A stretch of DNA of 64,000 nucleotides, from assembly GCF_009763805.1 (NCBI RefSeq), contig NZ_CP046803.1:1240001-1304000 (forward strand), given 5' to 3'. Positions 1 through 9,172 of this stretch are shown here, one piece after another. How positions within the stretch are numbered: position 1 is the stretch's first letter; each line of letters begins with the position of its first letter. The notes beneath the pieces are model-generated. The model saw nothing but the letters and a program-made list of their open reading frames with translations. It made no database searches and was not told the origin of the DNA. A program made the position numbers and the translations under genes. This DNA is from Vibrio cidicii. GTDB lineage: Bacteria; Pseudomonadota; Gammaproteobacteria; Enterobacterales; Vibrionaceae.

Positions 1-1650
1 CGCTGGTGGCGTACACCATTTCTGAAGGGGGCAGTGACTGGCGCAAGATCTTTGTGCTCAACACACAAACTGGTGAGCAGATTGAACCAGAAATTGTCGA
101 TGTGAAATTTACCGGCGTGGCGTGGCTCGGTAGCCAAGGTTTCTACTATTCTCGCTATGATAAACCGCAAGGCAGTGAGCTCTCGGCGCGCACTGAGCAG
201 CACAAGCTCTATTATCATCAGCTCGGCACCCCGCAATCAGAAGATGTGTTGGTGTTCGGTGAAAATGAGGGCGAAGTGCATCGCTATGTCTCTGCTCAAA
301 CGACAGACAATGATCGCTATTTGCTGATTAGCGGCCATGAGTCGACCTCAGGTAACCGGCTGTTTTATGTCGATCTACACAGCGAGGAGCGCCAAGTCTT
401 CACGCTGCTGGAGCATGTTGACTCGGACACCGAGCTGCTCGACGCAACCGACAGCCACTTTATCCTCTACACCAACTTGCATGCCCCTAACGGTAAAGTG
501 GTCAGCGTAGATATTGCCAGTGGCGAGTGGCGCGATGTGATCGCCGAGCAAGAGCAGCCTTTAGAGGTGGTAACCGCGGGCGGCTATCTGTTTGCCACTT
601 ACATGGTCGATGTGCTGTCGAAAGTGGTGCAGTACAGCTACCAAGGCGAGCTGATCCGAGAAATTCAGTTACCCGGACAAGGTAGCGCGAGCGGTTTGGA
701 AGGGAAAAAGTCGCAAACAACGCTCTACTATACCTTCACCAACTACGTGACGCCGCCGACCATTTTTGCCTTAGATGTACACAGTGGCGAATCGGTGGTG
801 TATCGCGAATCGAGTGCGCCATTTAAGCGTGAGGATTTTATCTCTGAGCAGGTGTTTTACCCCTCAAAAGATGGAACCTTGATCCCGATGATCATCTCTT
901 ACAAAAAAGGCATTCAGTTCAACGGCAAAAACCCGACCATCCTTTATGGTTATGGTGGTTTTGATGTCAGCCTCACACCTGCGTTTTCCGGCATGGTTTC
1001 AAGCTGGCTTGAGCTGGGCGGCGTGTACGCGGTAGCTAACTTACGTGGCGGCGGTGAATATGGTAAAGCATGGCACAACGCCGGCACGCAAATGCAAAAG
1101 CAGAACGTGTTTGATGACTTCATCGCGGCGGCCGAGTACTTGATTGAACAGCAGTACACAGACAGTGCGCATTTAGCGATTCGCGGCGGATCCAATGGTG
1201 GCTTGTTGGTCGGCGCGTGTATCACGCAGAGGCCCGAAACTGTTTAAGGTCGCGCTGCCTGCGGTGGGAGTTTTGGATATGTTGCGCTATCACACCTTTA
1301 CTTCTGGTGAAGGTTGGAAATATGACTACGGTACTTCGGCGCAAAGTGAAGAGATGTTCCAGTATTTGTTGGGCTACTCTCCGGTACACAACGTCAAAGC
1401 AGGCGTTGCTTACCCTGCCACTTTAGTCACCACCGCCGATCACGATGATCGCGTTGTGCCTGCCCACTCCTACAAGTTTATCGCCCAGCTACAGCAAAAG
1501 CAGGCGGGGGAGAATCCTGTTCTGATCCGTATTGATGTCAATGCGGGACATGGTGCGGGAATGCCAATGAGTAAGATGATCGATCTGTCGGCAGACTTGT
1601 ATGCCTTCACTCTGTTCAACATGGGGATCCGTGAGCTCAGCCCAGCTTAA
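1..1650 (+). CDS. Prolyl oligopeptidase, S9A family (5' partial, one-base frameshift)
   Basis: Serine peptidase that cleaves short peptides after proline; cytosolic in most members. The reading frame is open to the left edge, so the N-terminus and part of the beta-propeller lie outside the window. The C-terminal alpha/beta hydrolase domain is clear: nucleophile Ser in GGSNGG (codon at 1191), Asp in HDDRVVP and His in GHGAG close to the C-terminus. The frame breaks at 1236-1240 (GAAAC). Reading GAAC joins RPE to [10 protein letters not shown] and gives the normal family sequence through the catalytic Asp and His. I regard the break as a sequence anomaly of the type seen throughout the window. 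The family assignment is firm; substrate is not determined. Confidence 0.9.
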
Positions 1651-1666
1651 GCCCTCGAGAAAGTGA

Positions 1667-1695
1667 AAATGCCGCGACAGTGTCGCGGCATTTTT
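1667..1695 (+). terminator. Intrinsic terminator after the S9A peptidase
   Basis: Perfect stem GCCGCGAC / GTCGCGGC with a three-base loop, followed by ATTTTTG, 17 bases after the peptidase stop codon. Confidence 0.85.
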
Positions 1696-1862
1696 GTCAG
1701 CGTCTGTTAAGCCTCAGACAACTGACGGGTCGGCGGCCATGCCGAAGGTAGCTATACCTACTTTTTAATACTTCTGTTTTTTGCTTGTTGTAATGATGAC
1801 TGACGTTGTTATTTAATCTGCTGGTTTGGATAGTAATGTGTAATTGCGACAAACAGATGACG

Positions 1863-3495
1863 CTAGGCCACTTCCTCCACGTTGAGTTGGCTATCGAGAT
1901 CAAATGAGGCGCTGATCAGCTTCTTGGTGTAATCGCTTTGTGGATGATGGAAAATCGTCTCGGCGCTTCCTTGTTCCATCACTTCGCCTTTTTGCATCAC
2001 CAACACGCGATCTGAAAGCGCTTTAACCACCGACAGATCGTGGCTGATAAACAGATAACCGATATTGTGTTTTTGCTGCAAATCTTTGAGTAGATCAATC
2101 ACGGTTAACTGCACCGAGCGATCGAGCGCTGAGGTCGGTTCATCGAGCAAAATAAACGACGGCTCAAGGATCAAGGCGCGGGCAATGGCGATGCGCTGAC
2201 GCTGACCACCAGAGAAACTCGTGCGGGTAGCGGTTAATCGCATTTGGCTCTAAGCGCACTTCTTTGAGCGCTTCACGGGCTCGTTGCATTCGCTCAGCTT
2301 TGCTCATTTGGGGGCGATGTACGGTGAGCGCTTCGGTGATGATCTCGCCGACCGTCATGCGTGGTGATAACGATCCGTAGGGATCTTGAAATACCATTTG
2401 CATCTCTTTCTTCAGCTCAAAGCGTTGCTTGGCGCTGATCTGATTGAGATCGTTACCTTGAAATTCAATGTGCCCAGTGCAAGGCAGTAGGCCAATCAAA
2501 GCGCGGCCCAAGGTCGATTTTCCCGAACCTGACTCGCCAACAATCCCCAAGGTTTCACCGCGTTTGAGTTGCAGCGAAATGCCTTTGACTGCCTCAAAAT
2601 ATTCACAGCGGCTAGGGATGAAGTGAGGTTTAGTGAGAAACTGCACTCGAATATCTTCTGCTTTGAGTAGCATGGGCGCTTGTTGATCCACCGCGATTTT
2701 GCTCCCTTTAGGGATAGCGTTGATAAGCATCTTGGTGTAATCGTGTTGCGGATTGTCAAACAGCGTCGCCGTTTCACCTTGTTCCACCACTTCGCCTTTG
2801 CACATCACTAGTACGCGGTCCGCAAAGTGTTTCACTACGCCAAGATCGTGGGTGATGAACAATATCGCCATGCCCATTTTGGCTTGGATCTCTTTGATCA
2901 GTTGCAGCACTTCCGCTTGTACCGTCACATCCAGTGCTGTGGTGGGTTCATCGGCGATCAGAATATCGGGCTCGTTGATCAGCGCCATGGCGATCATAAT
3001 GCGTTGCAACTGACCACCCGAAAATTCGTGAGGGAACTTGCTATAGGCTTGCTGTGGATTCGGCAAATGCACCAGATGAAACAGCTCCAGCACTCTCGCT
3101 TTGGCTTGCTTGGGCGAAACGGCGCGATGGCACATGATCGCTTCGGCGACTTGAATGCCGACGCGCAAATAGGGGTTGAGCGAAGTCATCGGCTCTTGGA
3201 AAATCATACCGATACGATCACCGCGAATGGTGCGCATCTCTTTTTCGCTTTTTTCTAAGATCGATTGACCTTCAAAAACAATCGAAGAGTCTGGATGGAT
3301 AATGGCGTTGTTAGGCAACAGCTTCATTAAGGCGCTGGAAGAGACCGATTTTCCGGAACCAGATTCGCCGACAATCGACAGCGTTTCTCCTGCGCGGAGC
3401 TGGAAAGTGACGTTTTTTACTGCATCCACGATACCGTCATTGGTGGTAAAGCTGACGGAGAGATTCTCTACCGTGAGAATGGTTTGCGATGACAT
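1863..3495 (-). CDS. yejF: YejF-like peptide ABC transporter, fused double ATPase (one-base frameshift)
   Basis: Cytoplasmic energising subunit of an oligopeptide/microcin C-type importer, with two ATPase domains in one chain (543 aa after repair; E. coli YejF is about 530). Domain 1 has Walker A GESGSGKS, signature FSGGQLQR and Walker B ILIADEP. Domain 2 repeats Walker A GESGSGKST, signature SGGQRQR and Walker B ILLDEP. The frame breaks inside the second signature at 2214-2218 (GAAAC on the + strand); reading GAAC restores PHEF-SGGQRQR. The usual partners yejA, yejB and yejE are not in the window. The gene follows a 174-aa gene with a 14-base gap, so the two probably form one operon with a possible Fur box upstream. 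Confidence 0.88.
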
Positions 3496-3509
3496 TGAAA
3501 TTCCTTGTC

Positions 3510-4034
3510 TTAATTGAGCACTCTGGCCACTTGAGCAGCCCCTGAGTAATGATGGAGCGCCGAAAACTGAGCATGCGCATGGCTGACGTGTTCCAACTCC
3601 AGCATCCAGTGCGCGTTGCGTTGGGCGCGGCAGAAAGCCGTCATGTAAGAAAGCAGCGCGTCGGTATGTTGCACCAGAGTGGAGCGTAAACGGTCGATTA
3701 ACTCGCCCGATTCCAAAGCAAGGAACTGAAACAACGCATAGGTTTGATTGAGAGTACTGAAAGCATCGTGATGCAACCCCATGCGGTTATAAATTTCAGA
3801 TTGCGCGATGCTGGCGTCCCGCAGCCCGCTGAGCAGGCAGGCAAACTGGCAGGGCTTGAGTGAACAGGCCTCGGTTGCAGATTGAATATGCATAGGCAGA
3901 TGTGAAAGCACATCGTTAAACAAATGGTGCGCTTCCGGCCAGTGGCCTTGTTCCATCAGCTCTTGCGCTTTGAGGTAGCGCATCCAACATTGTTCCACAT
4001 CCACTGTCTCAATCCTCGGCAAAATAATTTTCAT
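3510..4034 (-). CDS. Uncharacterised helical protein, first gene of the yejF operon
   Basis: A 174-aa protein I do not recognise. It looks all-helical with TPR-like spacing (repeated A-L-Y/F patterns, for example AQELMEQGHWPEAHHLFNDV near residues 23-42) and has six cysteines or more, but no signal peptide or membrane segment. It sits 14 bases upstream of the YejF-like ATPase on the same strand and directly behind a possible Fur box, which suggests co-expression with the transporter, perhaps under iron control. Function unknown. Confidence 0.7.
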   Translation of the reverse strand: MKIILPRIETVDVEQCWMRYLKAQELMEQGHWPEAHHLFNDVLSHLPMHIQSATEACSLKPCQFACLLSGLRDASIAQSEIYNRMGLHHDAFSTLNQTYALFQFLALESGELIDRLRSTLVQHTDALLSYMTAFCRAQRNAHWMLELEHVSHAHAQFSALHHYSGAAQVARVLN

Positions 4035-4043
4035 AAGTTTAAA

Positions 4044-4058
4044 TGTAAATTATTATCA
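4044..4058 (-). promoter_or_regulatory. Possible Fur box
   Basis: TGTAAAT-T-ATTATCA fits the 7-1-7 Fur pattern TGATAAT-N-ATTATCA, with one half perfect and two mismatches in the other. It lies 10 bases upstream of the 174-aa gene/yejF operon. The region is AT-rich, so a chance match is possible. Confidence 0.45.
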
Positions 4059-4190
4059 AATGCAAGTGAGTATCAAAAGCATAAGCTAGTGAGCCAAGCT
4101 GGTGGAAATATCGCCAGTTGTGCGGGGCTGTAGGTTAAGTCACTAAAAATCCTATTAAATCCAACTAGACTTGATGTACTGTGATGCTAG

Positions 4191-4452
4191 GGTCTGTTGA
4201 CCTTTTGAGATGACTTTTGCAGCAGTTTGTGGGTTCTTTGTGCAAGGCAGAGGCTTTGAATTGTAGGGGCCTACATGATAAGCCGATAACGCAGCAAAAA
4301 GGAGCCACAAACGCTGCCCGAAGGGTTCAGCTAAAAGCGTTTTACTCTTTGTTGAGAGGTGTTTTGCTTAGAATGACTAGGCTACAAACCTCTCGCCGCG
4401 ATTAAAACGCTTTTATCTCGAACAAAATTTAACCGCAAAAGGTCAACAGACC
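4191..4452. mobile_element. 262-bp MITE with 17-bp perfect terminal inverted repeats
   Basis: The ends GGTCTGTTGACCTTTTG and CAAAAGGTCAACAGACC are perfect inverted repeats flanked by CTAG on both sides (4187-4190 and 4453-4456), consistent with a 4-bp target duplication of the YTAR type used by IS5-family elements. No transposase is encoded. The interior has nested inverted repeats (AAAAGCGTTTTA at 4333 against TAAAACGCTTTT at 4403; GAGAGGT against ACCTCTC), so the transcript would fold strongly. CTAG is itself palindromic, so the exact end of the repeat and the duplication cannot be separated. Confidence 0.8.
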
Positions 4453-4544
4453 CTAGATACGCCCAACCATCTCGACAGAACGCTCAATGACCACATTGTT
4501 CGGGCTTAGGGTAACAAGACAACAACAAGAACAAGGAGGCAGGT

Positions 4545-6905
4545 ATGGCGATTCAAAGACTTACCGCAGACCAACTTTACTCTGTGGCTGAATTAGAACA
4601 ACTGCCATGTAAGTCAACCAAAGAGTTGACGCCGATCGATGAGATTGTCGGACAAGAACGCGCGCAAAAAGCGGTCGAGTTTGCTATGTCGATCAAGGAG
4701 AAAGGCTACAACATTTACGCCATCGGCCAGAACGGTTTGGGGAAACGCACCATGATTCTGCGCTACCTCAATCGTCATCCTCACGATGCCAGCGCGCTGT
4801 ACGACTGGTGCTATGTGGCGAATTTTGAAGATATCCGCACGCCGAAAGTGCTTAAACTTCCTCAAGGTGTCGGGGTACGTTTCCGTAACGATATCGAGAA
4901 GCTGATGACCAAGCTGGTCAATGCGATGCCGTTGGCGTTTGACAATGAAATGTATTTCAGCCGCGCCGACAAACTGAAAAATCAGTTGGCGCAAAAGCAA
5001 GAAGCGGAGCTGGAACGCATCTCCAAAGATGCGAAAGAGAAAGGCATCAGCCTTACGATTACCACGCAGGGCGATTATCAGTTTGTCGCGATGAATGGCG
5101 AAGAGCTGCATACCGAAGAAACTTTTGATGCGCTGAGTCGTAAAGAGCAAGAGAGCTTTGGCGCTAGCATTGATGAACTGGAAATCAGTTTACGTTCCAT
5201 GGTGCGTCAGCTCACCGAGTGGGAAGAAGCCTACACCGAAAAGATCAAAAAGCTCAATGATGATGTAACGCGGGATGTGATCACCCACTTTATCAAGCAG
5301 CTCAAACTCGACTATTCACAGTATCCGGAGATCAAAACCTATCTCACCGAGTTGCAAAAAGACATTATCGAGAATGCCGACATCTTTTTGGAAGAGAGCG
5401 GTGAGCAAGGGGAAATCGCCTCGGCGGCGCTGGATAAAAAGTTGCCACGTCGTTACAAAGTGAATGTGCTGGTCAGCCGCAAAACCGACGAGTTTCCGAT
5501 AGTAGTGGAAGAGACACCTAACTATCACACTCTGTTTGGCTCGATTGAAACCGCGACTTTTAAAGGCACGGTGTTTACCGATTTTTCGCTGATTCGCGCA
5601 GGCAGTTTGCACAAAGCTAACGGCGGCGTGCTGTTGATGGACGCACAAAAAGTGCTCGAACAGCCTTACGTTTGGGATGGTCTAAAACGAGCGCTGCGCT
5701 CACGCCAACTCAGTTTTACGTCACTGGAAAAAGAGGTCACGCTGACTGGCGCGGTATCGCTCGATCCAGAGCCTATTCCACTGGATATTAAGATCATCTT
5801 GTTTGGTGACTATCGCACTTACCAACTGCTGCAACATTACGATCCTGAGTTTAGCGAACTGTTTCGTGTCACCGCCGACTTCGAAGACGAGATGAAACGC
5901 ACCGCGGAATCTGAGCTTCAGTACGCGCGTTTTATCTCTAGCGTGGTGCATGACAACAACATGCTGCATTGCGATAAAAAAGCCATTGCGCGCATCATCG
6001 AGCACAGTTCGCGTATCGTCGCTGATCAGGGCAAGCTTTCCCTGCATTCGGCGCACATCGCCAATTTGCTACGTGAGTCGAACTACGTGGCGAAGCAGTC
6101 CAATTCCAACATGATCCGCATCGGTCATGTGGAGGAGGCGCTGAGCAATCAAGAGATGCGAGTGAGCCGCTTAAAAGACATGGTGATGGAAGGCTTTATC
6201 AACGGCACCACCTTGATCCGTACCGAGGGGAAAGCGGTCGGTCAGGTCAACGCGTTGTCTGTGATCAGCACCGGTGATCATGCATTTGGCGCACCCAACC
6301 GCATTACGGCCACCACGTGTTACGGTGATGGCGAAGTGATTGACATTGAGCGCAGTGTCGATCTTGGCGGCAGTATTCACTCTAAAGGGGTGATGATCCT
6401 CTCTGCCTATCTGTCGTCGGTGTTCGGTCGCAATGCGCGTGTGCCGTTAACCACCACGATCACCTTTGAACAATCATATGGTGGTGTGGATGGTGACAGT
6501 GCCAGTATGGCGGAGTTGTGCGCGGTGGCATCGGCCTTTTCTAAACAGCCAAACCGTCAGGATATTGCGATCACCGGCTCCATGAACCAGTTTGGTGAAT
6601 CACAGCCGATTGGCGGCGTGAACGAGAAGATCGAAGGTTTCTTTGATGTGTGTGTGATCAAAGGACGTCATCCGCAGCAAGGCGTGATCATCCCGCGCTC
6701 TAACGTGCACAATTTGATGCTGCGCCCGGACATTGTCCGCGCAGTAGAAAAAGGGGAGTTTCACATTTGGGCGATTGAGCACGTCACCGAAGCGATTGAA
6801 ATCTTCACTGGCAAACGGGCTGGTGAGCCGACTGACGACGGCAGCTACCCGATCGATACCATCTTTGGTATCGCCCAAGCGAAGCTTAACGCATTGCGCA
6901 AATAA
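4545..6905 (+). CDS. Lon-family protease, YcbZ/LonB-like
   Basis: A 786-aa cytoplasmic protein with an N-terminal AAA-like region, a central helical domain and a C-terminal Lon Ser-Lys peptidase domain. The catalytic Ser is in DGDSAS and the Lys in GGVNEKIEGF, the standard Lon dyad. The nucleotide site is atypical: the P-loop reads GQNGLGKRT (R after the invariant K) and the Walker B region reads LLMDA rather than a DE pair, as in the YcbZ branch whose ATPase is thought to be weak or lost. Start chosen at the ATG after AGGAGG. It stands alone, followed by a hairpin. Confidence 0.88.
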   Translation: MAIQRLTADQLYSVAELEQLPCKSTKELTPIDEIVGQERAQKAVEFAMSIKEKGYNIYAIGQNGLGKRTMILRYLNRHPHDASALYDWCYVANFEDIRTPKVLKLPQGVGVRFRNDIEKLMTKLVNAMPLAFDNEMYFSRADKLKNQLAQKQEAELERISKDAKEKGISLTITTQGDYQFVAMNGEELHTEETFDALSRKEQESFGASIDELEISLRSMVRQLTEWEEAYTEKIKKLNDDVTRDVITHFIKQLKLDYSQYPEIKTYLTELQKDIIENADIFLEESGEQGEIASAALDKKLPRRYKVNVLVSRKTDEFPIVVEETPNYHTLFGSIETATFKGTVFTDFSLIRAGSLHKANGGVLLMDAQKVLEQPYVWDGLKRALRSRQLSFTSLEKEVTLTGAVSLDPEPIPLDIKIILFGDYRTYQLLQHYDPEFSELFRVTADFEDEMKRTAESELQYARFISSVVHDNNMLHCDKKAIARIIEHSSRIVADQGKLSLHSAHIANLLRESNYVAKQSNSNMIRIGHVEEALSNQEMRVSRLKDMVMEGFINGTTLIRTEGKAVGQVNALSVISTGDHAFGAPNRITATTCYGDGEVIDIERSVDLGGSIHSKGVMILSAYLSSVFGRNARVPLTTTITFEQSYGGVDGDSASMAELCAVASAFSKQPNRQDIAITGSMNQFGESQPIGGVNEKIEGFFDVCVIKGRHPQQGVIIPRSNVHNLMLRPDIVRAVEKGEFHIWAIEHVTEAIEIFTGKRAGEPTDDGSYPIDTIFGIAQAKLNALRK

Positions 6906-6971
6906 GTCTTTCAAGGGTCACAAAGTGGCCCTTTACTTTGTCTTCTCTGGCCTGTTCGCCACGTGCATCAC

Positions 6972-7079
6972 ATGGTCGAACAATTGACGTGTATTTCAGA
7001 AGAGGTGGTGCCTGATTCCGCTGAGCTTTCACATCTAGCTGAAAAACAGAAAGAGCAGTTAAGCTTCTTCCGTCTGTAA
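6972..7079 (+). CDS. Possible 35-aa small ORF
   Basis: An ORF of 35 codons between the Lon-like gene and a strong terminator. Its end, KEQLSFFRL, resembles the last residues of methyl-accepting chemotaxis proteins, so it may be the relic of a longer gene rather than a working one. There is no convincing ribosome binding site. Listed because the following terminator needs a transcript. Confidence 0.25.
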   Translation: MVEQLTCISEEVVPDSAELSHLAEKQKEQLSFFRL

Positions 7080-7100
7080 AATCCACGTGTTGTAAAATAC

Positions 7101-7130
7101 AAAACCGCCACAAATATGGGCGGTTTTTTT
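7101..7130 (+). terminator. Intrinsic terminator, probably bidirectional
   Basis: AAAACCGCC, an 8-base loop, then GGGCGGTTTTTTT. The A-run on the left arm lets it also serve the PilZ gene converging from the right. Confidence 0.85.
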
Positions 7131-7135
7131 ATCAT

Positions 7136-7882
7136 CTAGCTTCTTAGCTTCAGTTTGGTACCATCGAAAGTGAGGTGGCTGAGCAGGCTCTTGGCGTTGA
7201 CTTTGCCGTAGTCATCAAATTCCACTCCGTAGCGTGCGTAGTGGGTCGAGCGTTGCAAATTGCACACTTTGCCTTTAAGCGGGGCGAGCGTCACGCCGCC
7301 ATTTTTGCCTAAGACAATATCGAGCGACACTTCTTCGCCCACTTGGAAAGTGCGGCTCATCGGCGTAGTAATAAATCGGCAGCCACCACGGGAGAGATCG
7401 CGTATTTCGCAATCCACGCCAACCTCGCCCAAATAGGCTTTCGCGCTAAGGTTTACTTCGTAGCGGATCTCTTTGCGCAGCTGCGACACTTGCATGGTGC
7501 TCGGCACACTCAGTACCAGCAGCGGGAACGGATCGCCCAAACGGTAGGAAATTTGGCTACGAAACTGAATGATCGCCCCTTCACCGCGATGCGACAGCGC
7601 TTTGATATTGATCCAAAAACCTGCTTGAAAATAAAAGCGCAGATCTTCATCCGAGATCTGTGGTACCTCGATTAAGATCGCATTGTTAGAATGCGAACCA
7701 ATGAACTTACTTGTGGTTAAAAACTTGATGCCGACAGGTGTCGTGACGTTCAGCGTCATTTCACTGCCATGCTCAATCATCGCCAGTGCGTCCGTACTGT
7801 TTAAAGTGGATACGTTGTGCGTTTGATTGCTCTGTTGTACCGACGGACTACGTCCTTGAATTCTCGCCATAGATAACGTCAT
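7136..7882 (-). CDS. PilZ domain protein with YcgR-like N-terminal domain
   Basis: A 248-aa cyclic-di-GMP receptor candidate. Residues about 30-130 form a YcgR-type beta-barrel region; the C-terminal half is a PilZ domain with the binding motifs RKEIRYEV (R-x3-R) and DLSRGGCRF (D-x-S-x2-G). Both motifs are intact, so c-di-GMP binding is expected. Proteins of this layout regulate motility or surface attachment, but the target here is unknown. The gene is monocistronic. Confidence 0.85.
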   Translation of the reverse strand: MTLSMARIQGRSPSVQQSNQTHNVSTLNSTDALAMIEHGSEMTLNVTTPVGIKFLTTSKFIGSHSNNAILIEVPQISDEDLRFYFQAGFWINIKALSHRGEGAIIQFRSQISYRLGDPFPLLVLSVPSTMQVSQLRKEIRYEVNLSAKAYLGEVGVDCEIRDLSRGGCRFITTPMSRTFQVGEEVSLDIVLGKNGGVTLAPLKGKVCNLQRSTHYARYGVEFDDYGKVNAKSLLSHLTFDGTKLKLRS

Positions 7883-8058
7883 TTATTGTTGTGATTCCTG
7901 ATAGAGCAGCCCGAGAGATTTGGCACAGTTGTGTCACTGCCATCTCGCATACACTAAGCGTATGCCCCAAATGGTATTCGCGCATATTTCGATTGGGAAT
8001 TTTATTCAGGGGGATTAACATGTTCAATGATAAATACCTGAAATTTTGGAGGAATAGT

Positions 8059-8334
8059 GTGAATAACGTCACTCATGATGAGAAAAGTCAACGTTACAGC
8101 GTGCATTTGGAAGGAGAGTACTATGCCACGCTCGCTTATCAACTGGTCGACGGGGTGATGCACATTACCTCAACTAAGGTACCAGAGGCCCTGCAAGGGA
8201 AGGGATACGGTAAAGTATTGATGGAAGCGGTACTGCCTGAAATTGAACAAGCTGGCTACAAAGTGGTGCCTATTTGCAGCTATGTGAAGCATTATTTGCA
8301 GCGCAATCCGCGCTGGCAGAGCTTGGCCGCCTGA
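8059..8334 (+). CDS. Small GNAT-like N-acetyltransferase (COG2388 type)
   Basis: A short acetyltransferase of 91 aa if started at GTG 8059, which follows GGAGG at a good distance and matches the family length. An in-frame ATG at 8020 with its own AGGGGG would add 13 residues. The acetyl-CoA loop is visible as VPEALQGKGYGKVLMEAV, followed by the family's C-terminal YVKHYLQRNP. Substrate unknown. Confidence 0.75.
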   Translation: MNNVTHDEKSQRYSVHLEGEYYATLAYQLVDGVMHITSTKVPEALQGKGYGKVLMEAVLPEIEQAGYKVVPICSYVKHYLQRNPRWQSLAA

Positions 8335-8343
8335 CAAAAACAG

Positions 8344-8361
8344 GGCCAGCGCGGCTGGCCT
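8344..8361 (-). terminator. Hairpin terminator between convergent genes
   Basis: GGCCAGC-GC-GGCTGGCC stem. Read on the minus strand it is followed by CTGTTTTTG, so it mainly terminates transcription of the acetyltransferase gene to its right. Confidence 0.6.
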
Positions 8362-8381
8362 TGATAACCTATGATTGCGTC

Positions 8382-8882
8382 TTAACTAGCACGCTGGCGA
8401 ATGCGCCCCATGATGTAAGTATTGATGAACTGGCCATCGCGAAATGACGCATCCACCGCTTCTCCCTCAATCACAAATCCATGTTTCTTATACAGGGCGA
8501 TGGCTCTTTCGTTATCGCTGTTGACTTCAATCTGAATACGGTGAACGTTAAGCCAGTTGTCTGCCAGCTCAGTCACCGTTTCGATCAACCTGCTGCCAAT
8601 CCCCAAACCGTGGTAATCGTCATGCACGCCAATGCCAAATGAGGCTGTGTGCGCGGTGCGCGGGCGTTGAGAATGGTGAAAGCCGATATTGCCGACCACT
8701 TTGCCATCGACAACCGCAACATAGCTATACACTCCGGCGGGAATATTCGATAAGCGCTCTTTCCACATTGCTACTGACGGCTTTGGGAGTTGCAGGGTTT
8801 CACGTTGCGCTTTCGGTTGTGAATAGAGTTCCACCAGTGCTTGCGCGTCATCAACGCACGTCGGACGAACGATAATTTCCAT
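8382..8882 (-). CDS. GNAT N-acetyltransferase, YhhY/AaaT-like
   Basis: A 166-aa GNAT enzyme that follows E. coli YhhY (L-amino acid N-acetyltransferase) closely along its length: ETLQLPKPS near the N-terminus, QRPRTAHTASFGIGV in the middle, the acetyl-CoA motif HGLGIGSRL and the C-terminal VNSDNERAIALYKKHGF. It acts in the cytoplasm on small amines or amino acids. An AGGAGA-type site precedes the ATG. Confidence 0.82.
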   Translation of the reverse strand: MEIIVRPTCVDDAQALVELYSQPKAQRETLQLPKPSVAMWKERLSNIPAGVYSYVAVVDGKVVGNIGFHHSQRPRTAHTASFGIGVHDDYHGLGIGSRLIETVTELADNWLNVHRIQIEVNSDNERAIALYKKHGFVIEGEAVDASFRDGQFINTYIMGRIRQRAS

Positions 8883-9172
8883 GCTTTTCTCCTTGTTTGT
8901 TGTTTTTTAACCAATCTAACCAGAAAAAATCATAAAAACCAGATTTTTTGTTAATAAATTGAGTGACTTGATTTCAGAAAAAACTAAGGAAAATCGCCGA
9001 GGTTTGCGGAGATTTCAGTAGAGTTATTGGAGGATTGGCTGATAAGTGAGCAGTTGCACCATTTTTTGTGGCCATTTTTTTGTTCAGAAAGATTTTGTTC
9101 TGTAATAGGATGCCGTGTCACTGTTGAATAAACAGGTCACATTAAATAACTAAAAAGTAATAAGGAAAACTG

